From NCBI RefSeq assembly GCF_000090795.2, contig NW_003546322.1, forward strand, positions 111,745 to 175,744: a stretch of 64,000 bases of DNA, written 5' to 3'. Below, piece after piece: positions 34,033 through 45,737 of the stretch. The notes beneath the pieces are model-generated. The model ran no database searches. It was not told where the DNA came from and saw only the letters and a program-made list of their open reading frames with translations. Numbering within the stretch: position 1 is the first letter of the stretch; each line of letters opens with the position of its first letter. This DNA is from Amphimedon queenslandica (Eukaryota; Porifera; Demospongiae; Haplosclerida; Niphatidae). A program made the translations under genes and the position numbers.

Positions 34033-34269
34033 GTGACCATAATTGACAAAAGGTACCTTATGGCGGGTAGTGAAATTTGTCTTTCTAGCCTAAGAAATCC
34101 AACTTCCTGAGCCCCATTTATCATAAAATTACTCCACAGGATGCAAAAAGTTACCATGAAACTTTTAGAAACAATGATTGTCTAACAAAGCACTCACAGG
34201 TTGATATTTGCCATTATTAAGATCAATTTTAAAATCCGCCATAAGGGCCCTTTTGTCAATTATGGTCAC
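34033..34269 (+). mobile_element. 237-bp MITE, copy 2
   Basis: The ends are GTGACCATAATTGACAAAAG with the matching inverted end, and AAAT at 34,029-34,032 and 34,270-34,273. It is nearly identical to copy 4 (about six differences). It sits immediately at the N-terminal exon of the MULE gene, upstream of NIDLDKKVKEYE-like codons. Confidence 0.9.
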
Positions 34270-34489
34270 AAATGCTCTCCAATCGAAAATGTCACACACA
34301 GCAGTACAAAAATCACCTGCCATTATGTGGATATAATGTGCCTCGCCTGGGTGGAGCTAAAGGGTGGAGCGCACCAACTGCATATGCATGCCATGCTGTG
34401 ACTAGTCTCGCCAGTCGCCAACCAGACCATTCCCTATCCTACAGGTCTTTCCTTCAAACAAGGACCTGATTTGACATCCTGTTGCTAGT

Positions 34490-34690
34490 GTTTCTTCTCT
34501 GTCGGTTCTCCAGTTGTGACAGCAAAGGAACCGTTAGCCAGTTTCCAAGACTTAATTGTTACATAACCGGCTGGCTGATCCTGCAAGCTAAGAAAACGGC
34601 AACCGGCTGCCAGTTTTCTAGCCACTTGGTTTTTATAATAGAGGCGGCTGTAGTGATGCCATAGCGGGTATGACTCTCAAGTGGTGGTTC
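34490..34690 (-). pseudogene. Conserved exon-like block, copy B
   Basis: This is the partner of 29,600-29,862 (see there): VARKLAAGCRFLSLQDQPAG and GYVTIKSWKLANGSFAVTTG on the minus strand. It follows directly after the C-terminal exon of the RAG1-N-like gene and may be its 3' region. Confidence 0.45.
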
Positions 34691-37600
34691 TTGAGCACTA
34701 CTTTTAACCTCTCTACACCTTTAGTCATATTTTTGTACGCTCTTTTGGTGTTGTTGAAAGTAGCATGAAGAGATTCAGCCCCCTTTCTCACCCATGCATC
34801 TAAATGCTACTCTCCACTGTTTCACCCATGGTACAAGATGGTCCTCCAGCATGTGCATCTTGGGTAGAAACGTTGCTGAGGGGAAGGTAGTTCTATAATA
34901 TTGAACAAGGATACTGATGGCCATTTCTACTAAATAGAGATAACGTAACTTATTACGTTATGTATATACCTAACGGTGCAATGTCCTCATCTAATAAAAG
35001 CTGATTCCTATTATAAATTTTATGACAGTTTGCAAATAGCTTAAATGCATCAATAAACTTTTCACTGATTTTACTGGCTCTTTTCTGAATATCTAGAACC
35101 TTTACTGAACTGGCCTTGGTGACTATAGAGTTACAGAGAGTCTCGATGTTTTGAGTCTGTTACAGAGGAAGAAAGAAAATTGTATTGGTGAAACAACGAA
35201 AATGACTACCGACCTTTAGAACTCTATGTATGTGGTTTCCAATGAATGACCCACCATGATAGGCCTACTGTTCTACTTTAAATGAAGCCAGAGCATCGTC
35301 CAAGGACTTAACAAAGAATCCATCTTCCTTATCAAATTTTTTGGACACTATCTTAGTGTGGTGAGTAATAGATTGTTCCTATAGTAATAAGTACATGTAA
35401 ATTAACATAAATAAAATACAGATAAAATACATTAGCTCTGAGTTTGACCATATTTGTATGTATCAATCGGGACACTTGTTGAACAGTGGTATTGCCTTGA
35501 GGATCAGTGAATGATAGTATTAGTACAGTCAGTACCTGTTGTGCTTAATTGATCTCTGACTGTAGTGAAGATGCTTCTTGCTCAAGTGCTACAAATGTAG
35601 TATTAGAGTGAAAGTAAGTACAAAAGGAAGAAATTGCTTCACAATGTTTAGCAATTGAGCAATCAAGCATGTGGCATTCATCCTCCAGTAGGTTAAACAA
35701 CCTTTGGAAAATTCCTAATGTAATGTGTAGACCTGGAGGACTACCCTTTGCAAAATTTTATGATTATACATGTAATTATTATTTTAAAAATTTACTTAAG
35801 AAAGTGGTATATTGAAAAAGGCTTTGCCAATGACATTATTGAAGAATTTAGCTCTTTTCAGATTTGATCCAGCTGTTACAAATTCTTGATACTTCTGAGA
35901 CAGTGAGGCCTAGTTAACGAACTGCAATTGTATTCTCTGAATCTCTTGTCACATTATCAATCTTAAGTATATCAGAAGGTCTAGCACACCAGAGACAACA
36001 ATGTTGTCTTATAAATTGTCAACATAAATAATTATTGTGAATTCAACTTACATCTAGCTCCAGAAAGACCATACAAATTACAAAGAAATTCATAATCTCC
36101 GAACATAAATACGTGTATACTGTACTCCTTGTACATGTTAATTTTAAGACTGTATTAAAGTAGTTAGTTTTACCTCCATTTTGTCTTCTGTAAAACAGAA
36201 ATGACTTCTTCATACTGGTCTAGAGCAAGATGGAGTTTGACAGAGTTCCCGACAGAATTTGGCTTCTTTAAATTAACAATTTGTGAGAGCTTCATAGTTG
36301 AACCACCTTTGTCTCCGCCTATTTTCAACAAGATTTCATCTGCTGGAATTACATCATTGTGCCATTTAAGTTGGTTCAATCTATGTTATAGAGAATTTAA
36401 TTATCACAAAAACTTCCTAAAATTTAACCTTTTCAATTCATCTAGTATATGGAAGAGGACTTCTTTGCTAGTTGACAATACAGGCAAAAGGAGATGGTCA
36501 AATAACCTGTCCACCTTGGTTTCAGAAAAAGTGAAAGGCACAGACTCTGCTTTTACATCTATTGCCTCTAAATCATTCTCCATAGCTGTTCTCTGCTTCC
36601 TCTCACTGCTCATGTTTATCTTCCATGCTTTGAGCCACTTACAAAAAATAATTTAAATTGCCAGGAAATTTTTGTGTACCTCTTCATCACTCGCAGCTTA
36701 TTCCAGGGCAAGCATAAATCTGCTTTAATGCCCAGACACTGTTCAGCAGATATATCTATACTGAAGTTCAACTCCTTCAGTAGCTCTTCCTTGTTTTTTT
36801 TAGAGAGCAGCTGTACTTCGTCAATCAGTTGAAAATGATCCTCTCCTCCAGTTAGTTGGTTTTGTAAATGGGAGAACTTGTGACTTCTCAGGCGCTTTGT
36901 TTGCTGTGATGCTACTGAAGAAGAAACAACTGGAGAGGTGATTTAGCTATACTAATGGGCTATGATACAATAGCTGGTAAGTTAATAAGACTTCAGTAAA
37001 TTTAAAATACTCTTCCTCCAGTAGGTACTGTGATTGATGATGATTGTGATGAAGACCCACGTATTTTTTGCGATACCAGTTTCCCGCAACAATACTATTG
37101 CTCTGGTTGTGTGCCTCGCAATCATCTGCAAGTGACTGTAGCTTAACATCTATTTGACAACTGTTAAACTTAACATATAAACCGTTAATCATTTTTTGAT
37201 TATAGTAGATGGTTTCGTGAAAGTAGTTTCAGTTGAATTATGGAGATGAAATCACCCCGGACTAGCGAAAGATGAAGAAGTGGAAAGAGAAAGACTACAG
37301 CTACATTAGAGCAAAGAAATACAAGGGAGAATTTCTACTGGGTTGTTGATGGCTGAGTGACTGTAGCGACAAGGGACCTCTTCCTTGTATTCATCTGAAA
37401 CTTGTGACAGACAAAATGATGGAACATTTAATGCTACAGACTTAATGTGTAGGCTAATAAAGGAAGGGCGTCCTGCACCTGAGCGTTTCATCTTTGGTCT
37501 CCCACCTTTACATTTAACATCACACACAGTACAATTATTTTTGCTGTGTGGGTTCCATTGTACTACATCACTCATAGGTCGATTTTTACCATTAAATACC

Positions 37601-37797
37601 AGTATTTTAGCGGATACATAGCAGCTGTTGCAAAATGATCCTGGGTGAACTTCTTCATTGTCAGTTGATGGATGTATTCCTAAGCTGTGTAAAGGAAGTG
37701 TATATTGGTACCACTTGTATTGATCCCTTCCCAGTGCTTTACATCAAACTCTACAGTGACAATCTAGATAATCCTTATGCTTCTTGGAAGACATGGT
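34690..37797 (-). pseudogene. RAG1-N-like (N-RAG-TP/Chapaev-type) transposase gene, about ten exons, near full length
   Basis: Read on the minus strand. 37,797-37,560: C-H-C-R-V, then VHPGSFCNSC, DVVQWNPHSKNNCTVCD and the basic KCKGGRPKMKRSGAGRP. This follows the RAG1 N-terminal zinc-binding module (CRxC, IHPxxFCxxC, xWxPHxxxCxxC, basic tract) step by step. 37,400-37,250: a frayed RING (VPCRYSHSAINNPVEILPC). 37,190-36,660: LADDCEAHNQ, IKADLCLPWNKLRVMKR. 36,640-36,404: KWLKAWKINMSSERKQR, ESVPFTFSE. 36,384-36,180: LKWHNDVIPADEILLKIGGD then KGG (likely first Asp), NLKKPNSVGNSVKLHLALDQ. 36,120-36,053: FMFGDYEFLCNLYGLSGAR. 36,010-35,810: HCCLWCARPSDILKIDN. 35,750-35,520: PPGLHITLGIFQRLFNLLED. 35,380-35,200: AYHGGSFIGNHIHRVLK. 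35,160-34,980: helical. 34,970-34,690: KMHMLEDHLVPWVKQWRVAF and GEKGAESLHATFN (likely catalytic Glu). Stops at a few points (for example in CHCRV*C) show decay. TIRs were not found. Confidence 0.7.
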
Positions 37798-40178
37798 GGT
37801 GCTCAGTTTTTCAATTTTGCTGTGTCAAAAATGAATGCCTAAAAAATTAGTAGCATTGCAATTTTTATATTAATTTAAAGAGCAATATCTAATCTATGTT
37901 TACATACCTTTCTTATTGTTCAGAAAACTTCTAATCTTGGATTAGAGACCACAATACCTACCCTACTACAAGTTGTTTGAATAGTAACAGCTGTTGCAGG
38001 AGATGCGCAGTTCAAGGAGAAGCAACTTAGCTATGAGCAGTACAGTTATTTCATTTCAGTAGGTGTAAAACCACAATGTTATGATAGTTAATAGTGTGTG
38101 GGTTAAACTATGAATAAGAAATACAATATACAACATTCTGCAAAAAAGGAAACATGATAAATTTGAATTTTATGACGTACTGTAAATGATAATACTGTTC
38201 TAATTATTGACTTTGTGCCGTGATTAAATACCAGTGATGCTGTACCCTCAGAAAGTAATTTCTCATTAGTATTGACTCTAAGAAGTCATGTGGAAATGCC
38301 AGGTGTCTAAAATGTATTTATTGAACCATGGTCTTGTACAGAAAAATTTTTCATGCTAGGTAATGCAGGTAGAATGCTCTGTTGCTTGTTTACAATAGTT
38401 ACAGCACTCCTTTATCTCCTGCAGCAATTGACTTGCTTATTGAAGCTAATTTTTGATTTTGATCATGGCTATCCTTGACAGAAAAGGCTTGAATTTGGGT
38501 TACAATGAAGGAGCTCATACAATTATATATATTTCAATGTTCACAGCATAATAATTTCCACTTGCGTTTAGTGGCTTCAAATTTATAGCATGCAATTATC
38601 AGTACTGTGAAGGTGTCAAAGTCTTGATTGCTGAAAACAGGCTCCGAAACAAGCTACACTTCTACTGAAGGCACAAACATTTAAAACAATATCTCCTTAT
38701 TCCTACCTTCGCCAGGACTAATCATTTATTACCATCTGTGTAACATTTTCACAATCCTAGTTTGTCAGCATCTTTTTCAACCTGTTTTGAAACGAACTGT
38801 GATGAAGCGCATCTGTCTGTTAAAACTAATTGGCCATTGGTTTGTACAGCACTTCCTGTCCTAACTTTAGACCTTACCTTAGTTCAAGTTTCAAAGTGTG
38901 AATGAGCCGTACTACATTTAAAGTTAAATAGCCTAATCTAGTAAAACCACAATGACCTCTCAGCTTAGTTCCAATGAACGCTCAGCAACCTGAGACGAGA
39001 TGAGACTAAACTACTGTCTTAGCAGTCTTTTCTGTTGATGCTGGACATTCTAAGCCTGAACTACCGTTCAGGGGTTTTATTTTGTTGGTATAAAATTTCG
39101 CAAATTTTGTCCAGAATTGCAATGTGTTGGTATAAATTTTTGCGAATCTTACCTTCTGCAGCCATTTTTTCTAGTGTCCCACACCTCTTGTAGAATTTAA
39201 TTTCGCGAATTTAGTGAAAAAGGAGACATGCATGTCTCATTGGACAATCAATGTTTCAGCATTGTAGTGAAGTACCACCTTTGGGCTTTCCAGTTCAGAC
39301 ATTATATTCATGGTGCCTTTTAGATAACAAATGTTGTAAGCAAAATATGCCGTCAAAAGACTGAGTATGGCATTATCTTTGAAAGTTGAATAGTAAATTT
39401 AATAATTAATTCCTTAAAAATAACTTTATGGCTAGAAAGAACAGTAGTGGTTAGTTAAACTAAAAAGGTTATTGAATAACAAAATATTTGTTTTAAGATA
39501 TTTATTATGTTATTATTGAACAAATAATGTTTAATGGAAGATGATAGTGACGAAACTTTACTTAAAGAACACCCATTGTTTTCAGTGTGTCCCAGAGCTT
39601 TGCAGTTAATATTAAAATTATGATGAGGATCTAGGGCAAAGAAATACAAACTTGGTGGGTTCTTTGAACAGTTATTGTTATTAAATTATAGGAGTCTTTT
39701 ATTATGTCGTAGGTAACCCGAGTGCTAAACTTAGGTCAACTTTAATTGTTTTGATGCTATTATCAGTAAGTACTTTGAGAATGTAAAATTGGCAGGCCAT
39801 TGACTGAATTATTCTTCTTTTGACTGAAAATCAATTTTTCCACCAGGTCCTATTATCAGACTGCTGTGCAGAAAGTAAGAAGCTGTGGCTATAATCTGTT
39901 ACTATCCTTTTTAAGGTAGTCATAGTGTATATGCAAAGAGAAAAGATTGGAGCATCCAAGTTGATACCACAAAGAAATCATGTTGGATAATGCATGGTGG
40001 ATGATCATTATTTTGTGGCTTACTCCACCATAAAGAAGTTATTACATTGGCCAATTATTTTAATTTTGAGACAAGTGCAAACATTCAAAAATGTTGACTG
40101 TTACTTTTACTGTAATGATTTTGTAAAAAACCGATTAACAATAACTGTTATCTTAACATTAGATTAATAAATATATAA
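37798..40178. other. No gene seen; small direct repeat
   Basis: AT-rich region without supported exons. Near 39,085-39,155 a roughly 25-bp string containing GTTGGTATAAAATTTCGCAA occurs twice, 58 bp apart, with a third partial block at 39,195; this resembles decayed MITE sequence. Confidence 0.4.
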
Positions 40179-40444
40179 CATTAAAAATGGAAAAGTAGTA
40201 GCATTAAATTGGAAAAAAGTACAGGAACAAGAGGATACTTGCAAACTGGTGATGTAAAAAATCCTACACCACTGCATGAAGAATATTACCCAAAAGCATT
40301 GTATTTATCCACACTATGTACCTGAGATTGAACTATATGTCTTTCCTGCAGTGGTGTAGGACTTCCTACATCACCAGTTTGAAGTATCCTCTTGTTCCTT
40401 AACTTTTTTCCAAATTTAATCCTACTACTTTTCCATTTTTAATG
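40179..40444. mobile_element. Foldback MITE with about 97-bp arms
   Basis: The left arm 40,179-40,276 and right arm 40,347-40,444 are inverted repeats with few mismatches; shared strings include GGAACAAGAGGATACTT and ACTGGTGATGTA. The loop is about 70 bp. Target duplication is unclear. Confidence 0.75.
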
Positions 40445-40769
40445 CTTTTTAATTACTTGTTTCCATTCCTTTTTTTAAACTTATAAATTATATTTTGTTA
40501 TGACTGTATGGTTAGGTTAATTATTATTCATGCTGATCATGTGCGGATAAATTAAAATGGTGTCAAACCACATACCCACACGGTGTCTGCAGCTGAATTT
40601 TGTCTTCCATTTTGTTCTGTCTTTGCTTCTTTTTGAAACCACTTGTCCAGTCCTTGACCCAAGCACAAAAAATGATGTAAATGCCAACTCGAGCGGTTCT
40701 CTGGTTTAAAAGATTTCCGTGTTGATAAAAGGTGAAAAAAGAAAAAGTCTGAAGAATTTTGCAGAAATT

Positions 40770-40960
40770 TGAATTTGGGCCTGTTCTCTAGAAATGCTCT
40801 CGCTACAGTACAGGCCACTTTAAAGGAAATAGGAGATTTGCTCATTGATGGAGAGCCCATCTAGGCCATAAGGCTGTACAATGTAAGATAAAAAAGTTAT
40901 AAGCGTTTAAAAATTGTAAACTTGGCCGCCATCTTGAAAAACCAACCTCAATGCTACATA
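40770..40960 (+). repeat. Dispersed repeat, copy 2
   Basis: Partner of 7,120-7,310, with the same order of CACTTTAAAGG, GAGCCCATCTAGGCCAT and AGGCTGT. Here it lies downstream of the 41,261-42,349 gene. Confidence 0.5.
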
Positions 40961-41260
40961 TAGGCTACCGCCTATATAATAAAGAGACTCAAGATATTAC
41001 CCATAAAGAGAGAAATAATAGAGAATAAGAGGAAAAAGTGTATGACAATTCACTATTGAAGAAAGAGGCAGGTTGAGGGTATGAGTGCAGAGACAGTATT
41101 GAGTGCATTACGTTAATCTTCAGCACGTCACAAACATCTTCTGTAAAAGGTCAAATCATATGTAATTTCATACTAATAACAGAATAGATGTACCTCATTA
41201 GTTTCATATTTGGAAAGTCTGTACTTAAGGGAATTGATCTGGCGAGTTGTAAAACAAACA

Positions 41261-42349
41261 TTATGAAATTAATCTCTCCTCAGGAAATATTTCCATAATG
41301 GCCTGGATTAGATAGCAAATAAAATTATAATTAAAAGAATGAACAATTTACTGTATTTGTAAGAAGGCCATAAATTTTGTTTGCACCCTGCTCTATTATC
41401 TTTAATAACATTGCACAAAGCAGTTGCCCAACACCATTCTCAGTTGACATATCTTTGCATTAACACAAAACACATAAAATACAAATACAAATATTTACTT
41501 CAACTACCATCACTGAACCATACAGATTGTCCATATCTTGAAAATGAAAATCTACATCACAAATTCCTTGTATTTCATATTTTCTATTATTTATAGAACA
41601 GTCTATTGACATTGCTGTGATCTGATTGCTCTTTGGTGATATATTAATCCTCCTGACAAAGCAAAGAACAAAATATGGTTATTAAGAAAAACCAACACTT
41701 TACGGGTATATAAATAGTGCATTGTCGTCATTAATGGTAACTAAGTCACAGAGCCTTGAAAAGAAGTGCTTGGCAGTGTCATTGGTAAAACCAGCACTTC
41801 TGGCATGATTGTAAAAAGAGCATGCATTTACTACAGACTTTGCGAATGTTTTAATCTTGTTTCTCTAATAGAAATTGTAAAAAATAACCAATAGAAATTA
41901 CCTCACCTCCCCTAGTCTTGCCAATACTTTAATGGCCTAGGAAATGTTTACGTGTGTTTGACATGCCTGATTGATTACAATTACATGTGCACATACCTGA
42001 AATGATACATCATCCTCTATCTGCATGAAATAAAATTTAAATTGCAGCAACTTACACATACACACTACCTTTGTAAAGCATTGAGTAATTTTAGCTGCCT
42101 AGAGAATGAGAACCATGCAACACATTCCTACATTTATTTATAAATATATTACTGTTTCTGAATCCACTTTACATATTCGCTTTTCTCTACACCATGGTGC
42201 TCTTGTCCATGGCTGTATAGCATCACCTTTCCTTGTCAAATGCTCTATCTTTATCTGTTGGAATCATAAATGAGTTTACATTATATTGTTACTATTAAAA
42301 ACAATAATAATCAAACTCTTCTATTCAATCCTGTATAGCCATCAACCAT
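41261..42349 (-). CDS. Intact nine-exon gene, 212 aa, PD-(D/E)xK nuclease-like C-terminal half
   Basis: The exons (minus) are 42,349-42,317; 42,254-42,173; 42,094-42,069; 42,020-41,997; 41,936-41,907; 41,864-41,704; 41,652-41,499; 41,438-41,352; 41,302-41,261. The sum is 639 nt, open throughout, with matching phases at all eight GT-AG introns of 42-78 nt; the first donor (AGA|gtttga) is weak. The start is the ATG at 42,349 (MVDGYTGLNRR). Exons 2-5 give IKIEHLTRKGD, WTRAPWCREKR, KITQCFTK, IEDDVSFQ and AIKVLARLGE; exon 6 ARSAGFTNDTAKHFFSRLCD. Exons 7-8 give KYEIQGICDVDFHF, GSVMVVE and GVGQLLCAMLLKIIEQGANK then IYGLLTN. This order (GxxD, hydrophobic-V-E, GQLLxxM, IYGxxT) fits PD-(D/E)xK domains of crinkler-like and fungal proteins, but the Lys of the E-x-K is not visible. 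The terminal exon is uncertain: an alternative acceptor at 41,238 gives INSLKYRLSKYETNE. Probably a host gene. Confidence 0.65.
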
Positions 42350-42735
42350 AACTAATTTTTCGGTGAGTGTGGCGAAACAATGGCTCACACTCAGTTTGGT
42401 CACTATCAATCTGAACAGTGATGGCTCACTTTAACAGTGCTGGCTCACTTTAACAGTGCTGGCCCAATTAAAAGGCCAGTGCAAATGTAATGTCAGTCAA
42501 GGCTAAAGTAAACTCACATGAGGTCTTTTTGTTCCTTTTTTTTCTTCGTTATGTCTGCCGCCTTGTCCTGCTAGAGATTAAAGACACATTACACAAGCAT
42601 AGTAAAGCAAGGGCTGGCTGTATGAAAAATAAGTGGACAACCACAATGGGCAAGGTAAGTGGGCATGGCCTTGAAATTTCATTGCATGCTTTGCTCAAAG
42701 GGCATCCCCTTTTCAGAATACTGGCTACGCCACTG
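42350..42735. repeat. Possible hAT-like end and short tandem duplication
   Basis: GGCTCACTTTAACAGTGCT occurs twice in tandem at about 42,424-42,465. The string CTGGCTACGCCACTGG at 42,720-42,735 resembles a common hAT terminus, and GGCCAGTGCAAATG near 42,473 could be its degraded partner, but the 8-bp duplication is not convincing. Confidence 0.3.
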
Positions 42736-42739
42736 GTAA

Positions 42740-43879
42740 AATACTGAGTGTAACAAGAAAAGTAAAATGGCATTTGAAGTTTTTATGAGCAAAAGTGATG
42801 TTTGACTTCATGCAACAAACAATGCATGCATAACTTGAACATACATGTAGACCGTGTTGAAACAAGTTCACTTCTTAGGTGTAACAGCAAAAAACATTAA
42901 CTGTATTCAGTAATTTTAAAGTATTAAGTAATGGCTAAAACTCACTCTCATGCTTCTCATTTTTATAAGTAAGCAATTTATCAGGTCCTATCTCCTGATT
43001 ACACACTCAATTATAGCATTAAATGGAGAGCACACATCTCTTTCATGGAAAGAGGAAAAAATTGTGTCTATAATAATTCAGCTGTCCTATTTTAGCAAGT
43101 GGCAAGTATAAATCTCTATATATTCTGTTTAAAACAGCAGTTACTCAAATTGGATGGACAAATTGTCATAGAGTTGGTGCCTGTGTTCAAGTCTATTTTG
43201 GGACTCAATTGTAGCATTAAATTTACCCCTACACTACAATAGGGAAGATTGAGTGCCTCTGTTATTATGCTTGCCATGTGTAGGCATGGCATGATGTAAT
43301 CTAACGTTGTAATAACAAATAATAGGATAAAACTTTTTAATTACATGTAAGTCAAATGGCAACAAATGCAGCTCTTTTCTGACGTCTGATAGTCTAAACA
43401 TACATGTACAGTTAGTTTACAAGGAAAAGGAAGTCAGATTTTTAAACTTCAGAAGCCTACTAAAAGTTTGTAAGCATCGCAAATGTAAATTGTCGACTCT
43501 GTAGAAGTTAGAAAACCATTACTGTATGTGGGCTGTGCATAGTTTGTGTTCCATGCATGGAGCCACACCTATGCATTGCGGAAAGCTGTGGCATTATTTT
43601 TCACCTCAGTTTCGACACTAAAATAAAATCTATTGTAATAAAGAAAGTTTTTTCTGTTACACAACAGAACATAATTGTGGCTAGGGTGTGTAATTAAGTG
43701 CAGTTCCTAAAATGTTATTGACCAGTTTTAGTGCCAGTGCTCTTTATTTTGTGCCAAAAGGAGATTTCATGAACTGCACTATTTTTTCACAAATAAAATT
43801 ACTCCTACATTACGACAAATTAAACTTGAATAAGTACATTGAAACATTCATTATTTTTAATGATCTTTCATTATTAACT
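42740..43879. other. No supported gene
   Basis: AT-rich; the ORF at 43,712-43,987 runs into the first unit of the downstream repeat array and is likely part of it. Confidence 0.4.
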
Positions 43880-45057
43880 GAGGCACATTCATGCTGTGGA
43901 AATTATACATTGCATTTTAATATTCTGTGTATAGAATTCTGGATTTTTACTAATTGGGAACCTGTTTTCTCCTCAAATGGCCAATAAAGAGTTGAGTATG
44001 CTTGCCATGTTTTTACAATATTATTACTGTATAATTCTTCACATTTGCGAAAGACTGTATAGTATTGCAATGCATTGTAGATTGCATTAATACTTGCACT
44101 GTAGTACATCGCTAGAATTACCAAAAGCAAGCACATAGTTAATGGATCACCATTGGAACTAAATTGAATTTATATTTTTGCATAAACTTTAATGGAATTT
44201 AGTTTTTAACACTTCTATGGGACATTAAGAAAGCTTTTTGAGGTATTTTTAGTGTTCAGAATGAGGGAAGAAAGGATAATTAATATGCATTTTTGCAATA
44301 GTAATAAAATGTTGCATTCTCATGTATTTTGGAAAATGATCTAGATCTTTGGAAAATAGATTGACAAATTAAACAAGACCCAGTCAATTGATGAAAAAAT
44401 AAACTAGGCAACTCATTGTAGACTTGACAATGTGGTATAATTGTCTTGTTTTATTTTGAGTGCTGTAGCTAAAGCCTGTCTTGAGGTGGGGTCTGATAAA
44501 GACTTGCAAAAAGCATACAACCAAAATTGGGAGCTGTAGCTTTTGAATGCCCACGTGCCTATTAACCTTGGAGGAGAAACTCTGTACTTTTTTATTGTAC
44601 AGCTACTCTTACATCTTTTTGCCAGTTTACGGATGAAGGACTCATCAATCTTATGAATTACTTGATGATGATGAAGTCTCAGCTTCACAGCATCTCTTTC
44701 ACAAGTGTCAATATTTCTTGTTCTTATATTTTTCTGGATAAAAATAAAATAATTTTCAATTAGAGGAATCATTACATGCAACTTGACTTTAGATTTAGCC
44801 CTTATGTAGTGTGCTTGTTCATCTTAATTTTTTTGTGATGAATAGATGAATGTGATATAAATCTGCAGGAGTATTAAGTTCCTCTAATACGACTCATGAA
44901 ATGAACTAACCATGTCATACATAAACATGTAAGAACATATGTAGTTACAGTACTTCAGAGAATAGAGCGGTTATGGCGAGATGTTTTTAGTCAGTATACC
45001 ATGATCTATTACCAGCTGTTTTACTACATGGAAGACAACAGGATATTGTCTATAAAC

Positions 45058-45737
45058 GTGACAATAATTGACAAAAGGTACCTTATGGCTGATAGCAAAA
45101 TTGGTCTTTATAGCCTAAAAAATCCAACTTCCTGAGCTATATTTATCATAACTAGTGATGGGCGATATGGCCAATTTTCTTAATTTTCGATAACGATCGA
45201 TAATGGACTTTTTCAGGAAATATCGATTATTAACGATACGATAACCACACCTTCATTTTGGGGTGTGTCAAGGGTGTGGCTAATGATTTTAGCACAGATA
45301 TAACTCTACTGGACATAAGAAAAGATCATTTCCTAATCATTTCCATGCTCTTGAGCTTGGTTCTCTTCCTATTTAAGTAGGCTGAGCTAACAACTGGTCA
45401 GTGGCTTCTTTCTTGCAGTTCAACAGTGCAATTACTTATTAAAATTAGTTAAAATTAGTTATTTAACCTTAATAAATGGGCGTGGTCAACATATCGATGA
45501 AAATTGCATAAAATTTTCGATAATGATTCAAATCGATTCCGTAAAATATCGTTTATATCGATAAAGAATCGATATATCGCCCATCACTAATCATAACATT
45601 ACTCAAGAGGATGCAAAAAGTTACTATGTAGCTTATAGAAACAATTGTTGACTAACAGTACTCACATGTAGATATTTTCCAATACAAAAATGAATTTTAA
45701 AATCTGCCATAAGGTACCTTTTGTCAATTATGGTCAC
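45058..45737 (+). mobile_element. 237-bp MITE, copy 3, split by a hAT insertion
   Basis: The ends are GTGACAATAATTGACAAAAG and the matching inverted end. AAAC at 45,054-45,057 and AAAT at 45,738-45,741 are consistent with a 4-bp duplication carrying one change. Removing 45,153-45,597 (element plus one duplication) restores a length near 237 bp. It lies within an integrase-core transposase frame. Confidence 0.85.
45153..45589. mobile_element. Non-autonomous hAT element, 437 bp, 8-bp duplication
   Basis: The ends are TAGTGATGGGCGATAT and ATATCGCCCATCACTA. A perfect 8-bp duplication ATCATAAC occurs at 45,145-45,152 and 45,590-45,597. The empty site is seen in MITE copies 2 and 4 (TTTATCATAAAATTACTC). 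The interior is rich in CGATAA motifs. Confidence 0.9.

Noticed and set aside
34300-34460. A tRNA- or SINE-like unit in the GC-richer patch
   Set aside because: No A/B box pair or cloverleaf could be made out; the patch resembles decayed hAT-type repeat sequence instead.
40552-40860. Minus-strand 102-codon ORF (MGSPSMSKSPISFK)
   Set aside because: It overlaps the dispersed repeat shared with 7,120-7,310, where no corresponding frame is kept.
42473-42735. A complete hAT element ending CTACGCCACTGG
   Set aside because: The left end is poorly matched and the proposed 8-bp duplication (TTAAAAGG versus TAAAATAC) does not agree.
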